The notes: generated by a model from the letters alone, not told the origin. Numbered from the stretch's first letter, positions 34,141 through 43,486 are shown. The stretch is 64,000 nt of DNA from Bacillota bacterium (GCA_023412915.1 JAEZRE010000017.1:124001-188000); one strand, 5' to 3'. Program-made: numbers and translations.

Positions 34141-35064
34141 ATGAAAAAAAACTCATTTTTGAAGTCGGCGGCAATAATAGCTGCACTGGTTCTGCCCATA
34201 TCCCTCGCAGCTTGCGGCCAGACGCCGGGAAATACCTCGGACAACCAGACGACATCGACGCAAACCGCCGGGTCCACACAGCCGGCAGCAACCGGCACAG
34301 GCGTTTCAGGTTCCGTTACCGCATTGGGTTCAACAGCGCTGCAGCCACTGGTTGAAAAAGCGGCTGAAATGTTCATGAGCGCCAATCCTGACGCAAAGAT
34401 CCAGGTACAGGGCGGCGGAAGCGGCACAGGACTCACGCAGGTAGCACAGGGCGGCGCCGACATCGGCAATTCGGACGTATTTGCGGAAGAAAAGCTTCCA
34501 GCCGATCAGGCAACAGGCCTTGTCGACCACAAGGTATGCGTTGTAGGTTTCGCAACCGTGGTAAATCCCAAGGTTACTGTAGACAATCTCACAGAGCAGC
34601 AGCTTATCGACATATTTACCGGAAAGATCACCAACTGGAAAGACATAGGCGGCAGCGACATGAAGATAACCGTGCTCAACAGGCCCGCATCATCCGGTAC
34701 AAGAGCCACCTTCAAGAAATATGCCCTCAAGGGAAATGATGAAGTAACCGGCCTGGCTCTGACAGAAGACTCATCGGGCACGATCAAGAAGGCTATAGCA
34801 GACAACGAGGGCTCCATCTCCTACCTGGCTTTCCCCTACATCGACGATGCGGTGAAGGCATTGAAATTCAACGGAGTCGAACCTAAAGCAGAAAACGTGG
34901 TAACCGGTCAATACACCATATGGTCCTATGAGCACATGTACACTAAGGGCGAACCTGCCGGAGCAACAAAGGCATTCCTTGAATACATCGCAGGTGGCGA
35001 ATTCAAGTCGGCTATAACAGAACTCGGTTATATACCGAATTCGGACATGAAGGTATCGAGGTAA
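34141..35064 (+). CDS. pstS: Phosphate ABC transporter substrate-binding lipoprotein
   Basis: 307 residues. Lipoprotein signal with lipobox LAAC (Cys25), a Thr/Gln-rich linker, then a PBP-like-2 fold: GSTALQPL, GGGSGTGLTQV, GNSDVF, FTGKITNWKDIGG and NRPASSGTRATF, which form the phosphate pocket. ATG at 34141 follows GGAGG with 8 nt spacing. First gene of the pst operon. Confidence 0.97.
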   Translation: MKKNSFLKSAAIIAALVLPISLAACGQTPGNTSDNQTTSTQTAGSTQPAATGTGVSGSVTALGSTALQPLVEKAAEMFMSANPDAKIQVQGGGSGTGLTQVAQGGADIGNSDVFAEEKLPADQATGLVDHKVCVVGFATVVNPKVTVDNLTEQQLIDIFTGKITNWKDIGGSDMKITVLNRPASSGTRATFKKYALKGNDEVTGLALTEDSSGTIKKAIADNEGSISYLAFPYIDDAVKALKFNGVEPKAENVVTGQYTIWSYEHMYTKGEPAGATKAFLEYIAGGEFKSAITELGYIPNSDMKVSR

Positions 35065-35083
35065 AACAAGCATAACCCCGAAT

Positions 35084-35125
35084 GCAAGGGTCCGGACATC
35101 ATCGACGATATTCAGGATCCCTTTT
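35084..35125 (+). terminator. Leaky terminator-like hairpin between pstS and pstC
   Basis: AAGGGTCC and GGATCCCTT pair with a bulge around a 21-nt loop and are followed by TT. Such a hairpin would keep pstS transcript levels above those of pstCA, as in other pst operons. Confidence 0.5.
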
Positions 35126-35177
35126 ACACGCAAGGGAACAATAACCGGTAAATATTAGAACAGCTGGAGTTGGAATT

Positions 35178-36098
35178 ATGTTAAAAAAATTCTCAAAGAA
35201 AATAAACCTTTACTATTTGATACATGAATTGAGTGGAAGGTATACAGTCACATTCTTCGGGTTTTTCCTGATCTTTCTGACAGTATGCCTGGTTTTTTTT
35301 ATAGCGTCCAAAGGAATGGCCACCTTTTTCACAAGTCACCGCTCCCCCGCCGAATTCCTGTTTTCCACCCAGTGGAATCCCGAGAGGGACATTTCACAGG
35401 GTGGGCCTGCGATAGGCGCCTTGATATTCATAGTCGGGTCGATCTCGATATCCGTCCTCGCGCTGGCAATAAGCGCACCCTTCGGGGTTTCGACAGCCAT
35501 ATTCATGACGGAGATATCGCCAAAGCTGGGTAAAAAGCTGCTTCAGCCTGCTATTGAAATATTTGTGGGCATACCTTCGGTAGTTTATGGATGGGTAGGC
35601 TTGAGCGTACTTGTGCCTTTTATCAAAAAGAGCTTCGGGGGCTTGGGCTTCAGTCTCCTTGCGGGGTCGCTGGTGCTGGCGGTCATGATTTTCCCCACTA
35701 TTGCAAGTATTGCCGCCGATTCGCTCAGGTCCCTCCCAAGCGATTATAAGGAAGCCTCCTATGCATTGGGCGCCACCCGCTGGCAAACCATACGCAGGGT
35801 GATTCTGCCCGCGGCGGCACCAGGAATTTTGACCGGAATAGTGCTTGGCCTGGCACGAGCTTTTGGAGAAGCACTTGCGGTGCAGATGGTAATAGGGAAC
35901 TCGATAAGACTGCCAAAATCCCTACTCGATCCCACCACCAATCTAACCGGCATAATAACGCTGGACATGGGCAACACGGTGACGGGCACGCCATGGAACA
36001 ACGCGCTCTGGTCGATGGCTCTGCTGCTTCTGCTTATAACCTTCGCATTCATAATACTGATCCATAAAATCGGTTCAAAGGGGAGTCTTGCAAAATGA
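35178..36098 (+). CDS. pstC: Phosphate ABC transporter permease PstC
   Basis: 306 residues, six helices. N-terminal helix, conserved IFVGIPSVVYGWVGL and the EAA loop EASYALGATRWQTIRRV, then RAFGEALAVQMV. Forms the channel with PstA. Preceded by CTGGAG. Confidence 0.96.
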   Translation: MLKKFSKKINLYYLIHELSGRYTVTFFGFFLIFLTVCLVFFIASKGMATFFTSHRSPAEFLFSTQWNPERDISQGGPAIGALIFIVGSISISVLALAISAPFGVSTAIFMTEISPKLGKKLLQPAIEIFVGIPSVVYGWVGLSVLVPFIKKSFGGLGFSLLAGSLVLAVMIFPTIASIAADSLRSLPSDYKEASYALGATRWQTIRRVILPAAAPGILTGIVLGLARAFGEALAVQMVIGNSIRLPKSLLDPTTNLTGIITLDMGNTVTGTPWNNALWSMALLLLLITFAFIILIHKIGSKGSLAK

Positions 36099-36997
36099 CT
36101 ATCAAATCAAAAACCGCCGACAAAATCGCAACGTCGGTTTTCTATACAATTTCGGGGCTCGTCATACTTTTGCTTGTCGCATTTGTGGGATATATCCTCT
36201 ATAACGGCCGCGAGAGGCTCAACCTGCATTTTATTACCTCGGCTCCGGCTTTTTCGAAGGCAGGAGGCGGCATTGGGCCCCAGCTTTTCAATTCGCTTTA
36301 CCTGGTGCTCCTATCCATTCTGATAACGGTACCGTCGGGGCTGTCGGCAGGTATTTATATGGCGGAATATGCAAAGCCCAGCCGGTTGACGGGTATTATC
36401 AGATTCTGTATAGAAGCCCTTGCCTCGCTGCCTTCCATTGTCATCGGGCTGTTCGGAATGCTTGTCTTCGTCACCCTGACGGGCTGGAAATTTACACTTC
36501 TGGGCGGAGCGCTCACTGTATCGATCCTGAACCTCCCTGTAATAGCAAGGATAAGCGAAGACGCAATAAGAGCCGTCCCCCCGTCGGTAAAGGAAGCCAG
36601 CCTGGCTCTGGGCGCGACGCATTGGCAGACGATATACAAGATCATCGTACCCTCCGCTTTGCCTAGCCTCATAACCGGAGTCATAGTGACCTCGGGCAGA
36701 GTCTTCGGAGAAGCGGCGGCACTCCTTTATACAGCTGGCATGAGCAGCCCTCAGCTTGATTTTTCAAACTTGAATCCGACGAGCTATAAATCGCCGCTGA
36801 GCCCTTTGAGGCCTGCGGAAACGCTTGCCGTCTATATTTTCAAGGTGAATTCCGAAGGCCTGGTTCCCGACGCAAGGCAGATAGCCGACGGCGCTTCGGC
36901 AGTCCTGCTGATATCGGTGTTCATATTCAACATCGCGGCAAGGTTTGTGGGAAGGCTTTTCAACAGCAGGTTCGCCGGTAAGGGTTCTGCGCAGTGA
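36095..36997 (+). CDS. pstA: Phosphate ABC transporter permease PstA
   Basis: 300 residues, six helices. Contains ALASLPSIVIGLFGM, the EAA loop EASLALGATHWQTIYKI and RVFGEAAALLYTAG. Its start overlaps the pstC stop by 4 bp. The operon ends here: no pstB ATPase or phoU follows, since the next gene is convergent. Confidence 0.96.
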   Translation: MTIKSKTADKIATSVFYTISGLVILLLVAFVGYILYNGRERLNLHFITSAPAFSKAGGGIGPQLFNSLYLVLLSILITVPSGLSAGIYMAEYAKPSRLTGIIRFCIEALASLPSIVIGLFGMLVFVTLTGWKFTLLGGALTVSILNLPVIARISEDAIRAVPPSVKEASLALGATHWQTIYKIIVPSALPSLITGVIVTSGRVFGEAAALLYTAGMSSPQLDFSNLNPTSYKSPLSPLRPAETLAVYIFKVNSEGLVPDARQIADGASAVLLISVFIFNIAARFVGRLFNSRFAGKGSAQ

Positions 36998-37028
36998 CAT
37001 GCTGTAAATAGTAAACTCAAAAGCTCTC

Positions 37029-37060
37029 AAACCCTTTTGGAAATGGCAGGGTTTATTTCT
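37029..37060 (+). terminator. Weak terminator after pstA
   Basis: AAACCC and GGGTTT pair around 14 nt, followed by ATTTCTGTTT. The hairpin overlaps the stop codon of the convergent MutS-like gene. Confidence 0.4.
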
Positions 37061-38759
37061 GTTTGTCACTATAGTACGGAGAATAGTTCCAGCTGCCTTC
37101 GCGCAAAAAGCTCTCCGCCATATTTTCGGCGCTGTCGACGATTTGATCCGGATAGCCCATTATACGCAGCAGCTTTATCGCATTGCGCGTGGTCGATTTC
37201 CCCGGGTGGATCCTGTATTCGAAGAAAATACTGTTCCCTTCGAATCTCTCGTGGAAGTGATAATTATCATACCTGTCCTTCAATATCGCTGCCAGTTCGA
37301 TATCATGAGTTGCGGCAACAATGATGCAGTTGCTTTCACCAAGATCGCCGAGTATCATGGATGACGCCGCTATCCTCTCGATGGTATTCGTACCTCTCAA
37401 CACTTCGTCTATCATGCAAAGCAAAGGAAACGGCCCTTTCATATTGTCGATTATCCTTTTGAGGGAATTGATCTCCGTCATATAATAGCTCCTGCCGCTT
37501 GCCACGTCATCCTTCAGAGCCATCGATGTAAAAATCGCGAAATAGCTGGACTCATACTCCCTTGCAAGGCAAGTATATATTGTCTGGGCAAAGATCGCGT
37601 TTATCGCCGCCATTTTCAGAAACGTGGACTTGCCCGAAGCATTCGAGCCCGTTATGAGTACGGATTTTTTGATGCCGAGAGAATTGACCACGGGATTTTT
37701 TATAAGCGGATGGTAAGCATCGATGAATTGCAGCGCTGCAGGCTTTGTAATGCTGCTTTCATACAGGGATGGCGCCGTGAAAAAATCGATCGAATCCCTG
37801 TACGAAGCTATTGCCGTAATACTGTCCAAAAAGCCTATATTTTCATATAAATCCCGTATCTCGCCCTTATGCTCGTTCAATACCCTGACCAGCCTGTTGA
37901 ATGCGATCAAATCCAGAAGAAAAATAGCTTTCAGAGGCTCCAGGAGCACGTCGTTGGTGTTGAAAAACAGCTGATAGAACGAATTTATCGCCAATGACCT
38001 GAAATGTCCCGACGAATCACGCAGTTTTCCGGTATACTCGCCGATCTGGCCGATGCCGGCTTTCGATATCCTCCTGGCGCACCTTATAAGCTCTATTATA
38101 TAGGTGATACGATCCAACAAAGGCTCTCTAGCGCTTTTTACACGGTAATAGATCAGGATATTCGCAAGGAATATACCTGTGATTAAAATGAAGCCAACGG
38201 CAACATTGATAAACATGGTAAACGGCGACAGCAGCAAAGCAGCCACAAGCAGCCCGTAATGACTTGTTTTAGGCAAGACTTCGGATTTGCCCAGAAAAAA
38301 ATCGTATACCCCCGCGTATCGTTTCTTCCCAAGACCCGCCAGTAGCAACTGCAGTTTCTCGCGTTCGGCGGGGTTTTTTCTGAAGTATTCCACAAGCCTG
38401 TCCCTCTCGGCAAGTGCAGTTCCTTCAAATACAGGGCTTCTCAGCAGATAATAGAGATACTCCTCCCCGGCGGAAGACTGCGTATTATTGATACGCTTGT
38501 AGATATCGTCCATATCCAGGTCATTCCACGTTATATCGTCGATGTGCAAAGCTTTGCCGCTATCCTTGACATTATCATAATAGCCGGCGATTGCTTTCAA
38601 TTCCCCTTCCTTATAACTGCCCTCCGGCTCTTCACCCCACCGGTCCCTGAGCCTCCGTATCAAATTTTCAACCGCACGTTTTCTTTTGCGGAATATATAG
38701 GCTGCAATACCTGTAATCGCTATACTTCCGGCAATTACATAATAAAAAAAGTCGGACAT
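37053..38759 (-). CDS. Membrane-anchored MutS-like ATPase
   Basis: 568 residues. One helix at about 6-22, a soluble segment, two more helices at 167-185 and 188-204, a helical region, and a C-terminal MutS-type ATPase: Walker A GSNASGKST (371-379), Walker B LLCMIDEVLRGTNT and the ATHDIELA switch. The mismatch-recognition domain is absent. Membrane attachment makes classical mismatch repair unlikely. Such proteins are found in Firmicutes and Bacteroidetes without known role. ATG at 38759 follows GAGGAG. Confidence 0.9.
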   Translation of the reverse strand: MSDFFYYVIAGSIAITGIAAYIFRKRKRAVENLIRRLRDRWGEEPEGSYKEGELKAIAGYYDNVKDSGKALHIDDITWNDLDMDDIYKRINNTQSSAGEEYLYYLLRSPVFEGTALAERDRLVEYFRKNPAEREKLQLLLAGLGKKRYAGVYDFFLGKSEVLPKTSHYGLLVAALLLSPFTMFINVAVGFILITGIFLANILIYYRVKSAREPLLDRITYIIELIRCARRISKAGIGQIGEYTGKLRDSSGHFRSLAINSFYQLFFNTNDVLLEPLKAIFLLDLIAFNRLVRVLNEHKGEIRDLYENIGFLDSITAIASYRDSIDFFTAPSLYESSITKPAALQFIDAYHPLIKNPVVNSLGIKKSVLITGSNASGKSTFLKMAAINAIFAQTIYTCLAREYESSYFAIFTSMALKDDVASGRSYYMTEINSLKRIIDNMKGPFPLLCMIDEVLRGTNTIERIAASSMILGDLGESNCIIVAATHDIELAAILKDRYDNYHFHERFEGNSIFFEYRIHPGKSTTRNAIKLLRIMGYPDQIVDSAENMAESFLREGSWNYSPYYSDKQK

Positions 38760-38865
38760 TTCAAAAACTCCTCATGCAAAATCATCCCATTATTATACCT
38801 GATATTTACATAATATCAACTATTGGGCATTCGCCACAACTATATACGCTAAATTTCAAGCAAGG

Positions 38866-38895
38866 TTAACAATAATTTAAATTATTCTCTATACT
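38866..38895 (+). promoter_or_regulatory. Promoter of the PAP2 phosphatase gene
   Basis: TTAACA (38866-38871) and TATACT (38890-38895), 18-bp spacing. Confidence 0.5.
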
Positions 38896-38958
38896 CCCAT
38901 TACATAAGTGTGTTACATTATAACAAGAAAGAATCATAGCATTCCGGGGTGGAAATGT

Positions 38959-39471
38959 ATGTCATCATTGCTCGCTTACATCGGACAAAAAGATCTGGCC
39001 TGTTTCTATTTTCTAAACAGAAGACTTCACTGCGGCGCGCTGACGGTATTTATGAGGGCGGTAACACAACTTGGGTCCTTTTTGTTTTCGGTTTGCATTT
39101 CACTGTTCTTCATCGCGTATGACAGAAAAACCGGCTTCTTTCTTGCGTCGAACCTCATATTGGGGCAAATATTGATCCAAACGCTCAAGAGGGTGGTCAA
39201 CAGACCCCGCCCCTATAAGACCCTGGACTGGGTAATTGCCAAAAAGCCCCCCAGGTGTGTATACTCCTTTCCTTCAGGGCACTCAAGCTCGGCGCTTTCC
39301 ATAGCCTTTTCACTTTCAGCGTTTTTTCCGGGTCTGAAGATAGCTTTGCTCTGTCTTGCATTGCTGGTGGGTATCTCAAGGGCGTGCCTGGGTTTCCATT
39401 ACCCTACCGACATAACAATAGGCTTCCTGATCTCATTTGTGGTATTCGGTTTCCTGGAAACATTGGTTTAA
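38959..39471 (+). CDS. PAP2-family membrane phosphatase
   Basis: 170 residues with about five helices. All three PAP2 motifs are intact: KRVVNRPRP, PSGHSSS and SRACLGFHYPTD. Such small enzymes dephosphorylate undecaprenyl diphosphate or phosphatidylglycerophosphate. ATG at 38959 follows GGGGTGG with 6 nt spacing. Confidence 0.9.
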   Translation: MSSLLAYIGQKDLACFYFLNRRLHCGALTVFMRAVTQLGSFLFSVCISLFFIAYDRKTGFFLASNLILGQILIQTLKRVVNRPRPYKTLDWVIAKKPPRCVYSFPSGHSSSALSIAFSLSAFFPGLKIALLCLALLVGISRACLGFHYPTDITIGFLISFVVFGFLETLV

Positions 39472-39476
39472 TGCAA

Positions 39477-39526
39477 AACAGCCCCCCATGATAATTTTCT
39501 TACCATGGAAAGCTGTCTTTAAAAGC
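39477..39526 (+). terminator. Imperfect hairpin after the PAP2 gene
   Basis: ACAGC and CCATG pair with CATGG and GCTGT around a 13-nt loop, followed by CTTT. A weak terminator at best. Confidence 0.4.
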
Positions 39527-39596
39527 TACTGTTTTGATGTCCGCAGCTGCATCGACCGATTCGACAGCAGCAGCCAATCAGGCCGCCGCTGTTCAA

Positions 39597-39857
39597 TTAG
39601 TGCTTCAGGCTGCTCGTAAGCTGGTTGTAAACCTGTTCGGCAGTCAATCCCTTTGCTTCTATCACCGGTATTTTTGATACTATGTCCTGGACGCCGAGGA
39701 AATCCTTACTCATGCCTGTAATAACAACGGCGTCATATTTATCGATGTTTTTGGTATATTCTTTGCCAAGGTCTATTTCATCCACCTTGTATCCCTTTTC
39801 GGAAAGATATTGCGCGACCGGCGTCAGATTACTTTCAACGGCAATAGTCCTGTTCAT
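39597..39857 (-). CDS. YkuS family protein (UPF0180)
   Basis: 86 residues: a compact alpha/beta protein beginning TIAVESNLTPVAQYLSEKGYKV and with VVITGMSKDFLGVQDI in the middle, the pattern of the UPF0180/YkuS family. Function unknown. The ATG at 39857 has a GGAGGGAG site. About 220 bp upstream without other features. Confidence 0.88.
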   Translation of the reverse strand: MNRTIAVESNLTPVAQYLSEKGYKVDEIDLGKEYTKNIDKYDAVVITGMSKDFLGVQDIVSKIPVIEAKGLTAEQVYNQLTSSLKH

Positions 39858-40077
39858 AGGCTGATTTCTCCCTCCTGAATCATGTGTTAAATTGCTTGGC
39901 CTTTAACTATTGTCTGCATAATCCGGCTTTCTATTCTGTCCAAAATCGCGAATTCGATTTGCAGGCGCCTCAAGAGCCCGTACTTTCACAGTGCTTGATC
40001 ATCATCACAGCTGGGAACGCCGCCCGAAAACCATGCCGATCCCCTTCGATTAAAATGTACAAAAAATTACAAAGATA

Positions 40078-40821
40078 TTATTTACCTATGTTGCCGAATG
40101 CCGCCGCAAAATCATTGGAACAGCCGTAATGAGCGGTGAATAGCTCCTCTATGCCTGTAAGACGTGAAAGCTTTTCTATGGACTTCATTTCCTTTGCGGA
40201 ATCCATGTTGAAAAACTCATTGAATACCGTCGCTTCCCCGTCTTTCAGCCTGAAGGTATCTCCGGTGAACAGGTACTTGTCATTGATTATGTAGGACATC
40301 GAACCCGGCGTATGTCCGGGAGTCAGAACGCACCTGATTTTCAGCCCGGCCAGTTGGATCTCCTGCCCGTCCCTGAGAAGGTCATAATCATAATCGAGCT
40401 TGTTTTTAAATATGAGCATATTCCTTACTGTCGTGCCATCGATCATCTGTTCTTCGGCATCCGATATAAAGACCCTTGCATTTTCAAAGAGCCTGATTGA
40501 TCCTGTATGATCCGAGTCTGTGTGAGTCAGAAGGATAGCCTTGACCTGGCCGGCAGGGATCTGAAGCCTGCCAAGTTCACGCTTTATGGTTGAAGCATTC
40601 ATTGCCGCATCTACCGCTATGTAGCCGTCAGTGCCCTTAATGACATACATGTCCTGTGAATTGTCTTTGAGCACTGATATTCCGTCTATGATCTCCCCGG
40701 TATCGGCGGGCTTCATCACCTTTATCTCATTGGACGCCCTGATTCCATAATACCCGAAAAACGCCGCAAATATGATGACCAGCGCAGTGATAGCGATCGC
40801 GATTCTCTTTAAAATTTTCAA
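40078..40821 (-). CDS. Membrane-anchored metallo-beta-lactamase fold hydrolase
   Basis: 247 residues. N-terminal membrane helix (about 6-26), then an MBL fold with LTHTDSDHTG, TPGHTPGS, FTGDTF and a final HYG. The first motif is HxDxDH instead of HxHxDH, a variant of some MBL subfamilies. The substrate cannot be told. The start is TTG at 40821 behind GGGGGAAGG. Confidence 0.88.
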   Translation of the reverse strand: MKILKRIAIAITALVIIFAAFFGYYGIRASNEIKVMKPADTGEIIDGISVLKDNSQDMYVIKGTDGYIAVDAAMNASTIKRELGRLQIPAGQVKAILLTHTDSDHTGSIRLFENARVFISDAEEQMIDGTTVRNMLIFKNKLDYDYDLLRDGQEIQLAGLKIRCVLTPGHTPGSMSYIINDKYLFTGDTFRLKDGEATVFNEFFNMDSAKEMKSIEKLSRLTGIEELFTAHYGCSNDFAAAFGNIGK

Positions 40822-40955
40822 AATACCTTCCCCCTTTGCTATATAACAATTGTATTTAAAGCAATGTAAACCTTACCATTATACGCTGTATTTTCTACAT
40901 TGTATGATAGAATGCGGACGCTGTTCAAGCCTGCGCAAGCAAATGCCGCCTTTAT

Positions 40956-40984
40956 TTTACATTTTATAAGTCCTACTGTATAAT
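40956..40984 (+). promoter_or_regulatory. Promoter of the RCC1-repeat gene
   Basis: TTTACA (40956-40961) and TATAAT (40979-40984), 17-bp spacing, 35 bp before the start codon. Confidence 0.75.
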
Positions 40985-41018
40985 TTTTCTTGTAAAATAT
41001 TATTTCGGGGTGTTGACC

Positions 41019-43226
41019 ATGAAATTAAGAATAACGGCTGTAATCCTTCTGGCACTGTTTCAATTGAATATTCCGGCCTTTGCCATCGTATCCCAAAAGA
41101 CTGCCGGGGCTTCGCAATTTTCCCAATTGCCCGCAAAATGTAAAATGGTCGCCGCCGGTTTCTTTTCATCAGCAATGCTGCTTGAGGACGGGACCGTATG
41201 GTGTTGGGGTGACAATACCTCCGGCCAGCTTGGCGACGGGACGATGGTACGCAGGAAAAGCCCGGTAAAAGTAAATGGGCTGACAGGGATTACGATGATA
41301 TCGGGCAGTGGCTACGGAAGCCGCCAATCCTCCCACTTTGCGGCGCTCAAGTCCGATGGGACCATTTGGACCTGGGGGGATAACCAGTTCGGCCAGCTGG
41401 GCGACGGAACGACGACAAACAGGTCAAAACCTGTGATGGTAAAAGGTCTATCCGGAATCGCGGCTGTATCGGCAGGAGGCGCTCATATGCTGGCATTGCA
41501 GCAGGATGGCACGGTCTGGGCATGGGGAAACGGCGATTATGGCCAGCTCGGCAACGGCAGCAAAAGGAACAGCAGCGTGCCTGTAAGAATGAAGGGGGTA
41601 TCCGGCGTAAGTAAAGTTTACGGCGGACTTGAACACACTCTCCTGCTCAAAAACGACGGATCAGTATTTGCAGTAGGAAACAACCGGCTTGGACAGCTTG
41701 GCGACGGGACGAGGACAAATCGGGCGCTGCCGGTAAAAGTAAAGGGACTTTCCGGCGTCGTCTCAATCGCCGCGGGAGAGCACAGCATGGCGCTGAAAAA
41801 GGATGGCACAGTATGGTGCTGGGGAGCAAACTATGAAGGACAGCTCGGGAACGGCAGATCTGACGGTTTCAGCGCAACTCCGGTAAAGTCTGCCGGCTTG
41901 ACCGACATATCCTTCATATCCGCCGGCTTGCCGCATTCAGCTGCAGTCAGCAGCGACGGCAGCGTTTTCTGCTGGGGTGCGAATAATAACGGTGAATTGG
42001 GCAACGGCGGCATGGACAATAGTTCGCTGCCTGTTAAAGTCGAGGGGCTGAGCAGTATTAAGGCAGTCTCGGGCGGAGCCGGCCACATCCTTGCGCTTGA
42101 CAGTTCAGGCACCGTATGGGCATGGGGCAGGAACGAGGATGGTGAACTGGGTGACGGCACAGTCTCCAAGTATCCCACACCTGTAAGGACCGATGCAATT
42201 TCCGGTATTGTATCCCTATCTGCATACGACCATACTGTTGCAGTTAAAAAGGACGGTACAGTGTGGTGCTGGGGAAACAACAGCAACGGCCAGCTTGGCA
42301 ATGGCACACGCGAACCGGGCAGTAAGCCCGCAGAGGTCCATGGAATTGATAATGTCAAATCTGCGGATGCAGGGGGCTTCCATACTGTCGCCCTTAAAAA
42401 TGACGGAACCGTTTGGTGTTGGGGCAGCAACAATTACGGGCAGCTCGGCGACGGCACGAAAAACGACAGTGTCGAACCGGTCCAGACAAAAGGGCTGGCA
42501 GGCATAGTCGCAGTATCCGCGAGCCAGTTCCATACCGTTGCGTTGAAAAACGACGGAACAGTTTGGTGCTGGGGGGATAATTTTGCTGGGCAGCTTGGCG
42601 ATGGTACCAAAACAGGAAAAAACAAGCCTGTTATGGTCAAAGGCCTCAAAGACGTTATTTCTGTCAAGACCAGCGGTTATCATTCGGTAGCCCTGAAAAA
42701 GGACGGGACGGTCTGGTGTTGGGGCTTTAACAATTACGGTCAACTCGGCGATGGGACGAAAAAAGACAGAACGCTGCCTGCGCAGGTAAGGAATATAAAT
42801 AACGCGAAGGCAATAGCCGCGTCGAAAAGCGGTACTTTCGCAGTAAAAAACGACGGAACCTTCTGGGGCTGGGGTGAATTCAACAACGGTCAGCGGTTCT
42901 CCGGCGGTACACCTTTGCAGCTTCCCGGTCTTAAGGATGCCGCAGCCGTGAGTGCGCGCGGTTACGGACTCATGATATTGAAAAAGGATGGGACTGTACT
43001 TGCATGCGGATCAAATATGACCGGTAATTCAACCAAAGGTATGGCTGAAGGTGCTCCCGCTCCTGTACCGGGCATCTCCGGAGTCTCTCAAATTACGTCC
43101 GGATGGTTTTACTCTCTGGCCTTGAAAACCAACGGAGAGGTGTGGGGCTGGAACGATAACTGTTATGGCCAGCTTAGCCTGCCTGATACGGACAGATTGA
43201 GGCCTGTAAAGGTAAAGGGCTTTTAG
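41019..43226 (+). CDS. Secreted RCC1-repeat beta-propeller protein
   Basis: 735 residues. Signal peptide (MKLRITAVILLALFQLNIPAFA) and then 14 RCC1-type repeats of about 50 residues with the core DGTVWCWG.N..GQLGDGT and an end ...H..ALK. Fourteen repeats fit two seven-bladed propellers. The last three are degenerate (GQRFSGG, ACGSNMTG, GWNDNCYG). No wall anchor or catalytic domain is visible, so it is probably a secreted binding protein. ATG at 41019 follows GGGGTG; the frame also allows a GTG at 41010. Confidence 0.9.
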   Translation: MKLRITAVILLALFQLNIPAFAIVSQKTAGASQFSQLPAKCKMVAAGFFSSAMLLEDGTVWCWGDNTSGQLGDGTMVRRKSPVKVNGLTGITMISGSGYGSRQSSHFAALKSDGTIWTWGDNQFGQLGDGTTTNRSKPVMVKGLSGIAAVSAGGAHMLALQQDGTVWAWGNGDYGQLGNGSKRNSSVPVRMKGVSGVSKVYGGLEHTLLLKNDGSVFAVGNNRLGQLGDGTRTNRALPVKVKGLSGVVSIAAGEHSMALKKDGTVWCWGANYEGQLGNGRSDGFSATPVKSAGLTDISFISAGLPHSAAVSSDGSVFCWGANNNGELGNGGMDNSSLPVKVEGLSSIKAVSGGAGHILALDSSGTVWAWGRNEDGELGDGTVSKYPTPVRTDAISGIVSLSAYDHTVAVKKDGTVWCWGNNSNGQLGNGTREPGSKPAEVHGIDNVKSADAGGFHTVALKNDGTVWCWGSNNYGQLGDGTKNDSVEPVQTKGLAGIVAVSASQFHTVALKNDGTVWCWGDNFAGQLGDGTKTGKNKPVMVKGLKDVISVKTSGYHSVALKKDGTVWCWGFNNYGQLGDGTKKDRTLPAQVRNINNAKAIAASKSGTFAVKNDGTFWGWGEFNNGQRFSGGTPLQLPGLKDAAAVSARGYGLMILKKDGTVLACGSNMTGNSTKGMAEGAPAPVPGISGVSQITSGWFYSLALKTNGEVWGWNDNCYGQLSLPDTDRLRPVKVKGF
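41181..43226 (+). repeat. 14 tandem coding repeats of about 150 bp (RCC1 blades)
   Basis: Each unit includes a GACGG(A/G)AC(A/C)GT.TGG motif. Units 8-11 are the closest to one another, which points to recent duplication. Coding repeat, not a CRISPR or satellite. Confidence 0.85.
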
Positions 43227-43242
43227 ACGGCTGAGCTATCAG

Positions 43243-43273
43243 GCGCCTGGGCTTTCAGGCGCATCGGTTTTTT
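43243..43273 (+). terminator. Terminator after the RCC1 gene
   Basis: GCGCCTG and CAGGCGC pair over 7 bp with a 6-nt loop; TTTTTT follows 5 nt later. Confidence 0.6.
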
Positions 43274-43318
43274 AAGGACATACGCTCATAAAGGCTAGTG
43301 TTTTTGGGGGCATGGACT

Positions 43319-43486
43319 TTATAGGCCTGCGTTTTTGGTTTTTTTATCAGCCTTATCCTTATTGCGTTTGCAGTAGGGAGGATAGCGCTTGTTGTTTTTG
43401 TGATGCTCCAGGCATTCGGCGCACTTTCCGTGGCGTATGCAATTTTTCTTTTTGCAGCTGCAGACCTCGAGTCCGTTTTCCAGCAT
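43319..43486 (-). CDS. 55-residue Cys-rich protein of unknown function
   Basis: Begins MLENGLEVCSCKKKNC, then IRHGKCAECLEHHK and KRYPPYC, with a lysine-rich tail. The six Cys (CxC, C, CxxC, C) and two His suggest a zinc knuckle. ATG at 43486 follows AGGAGGAGG, one of the strongest ribosome binding sites in the window. It starts 13 bp after the nucleotidyltransferase stop, on the same strand, so it is most likely cotranscribed. I recognise the pattern from short clostridial hypothetical proteins but know of no function. Confidence 0.7.
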   Translation of the reverse strand: MLENGLEVCSCKKKNCIRHGKCAECLEHHKNNKRYPPYCKRNKDKADKKTKNAGL

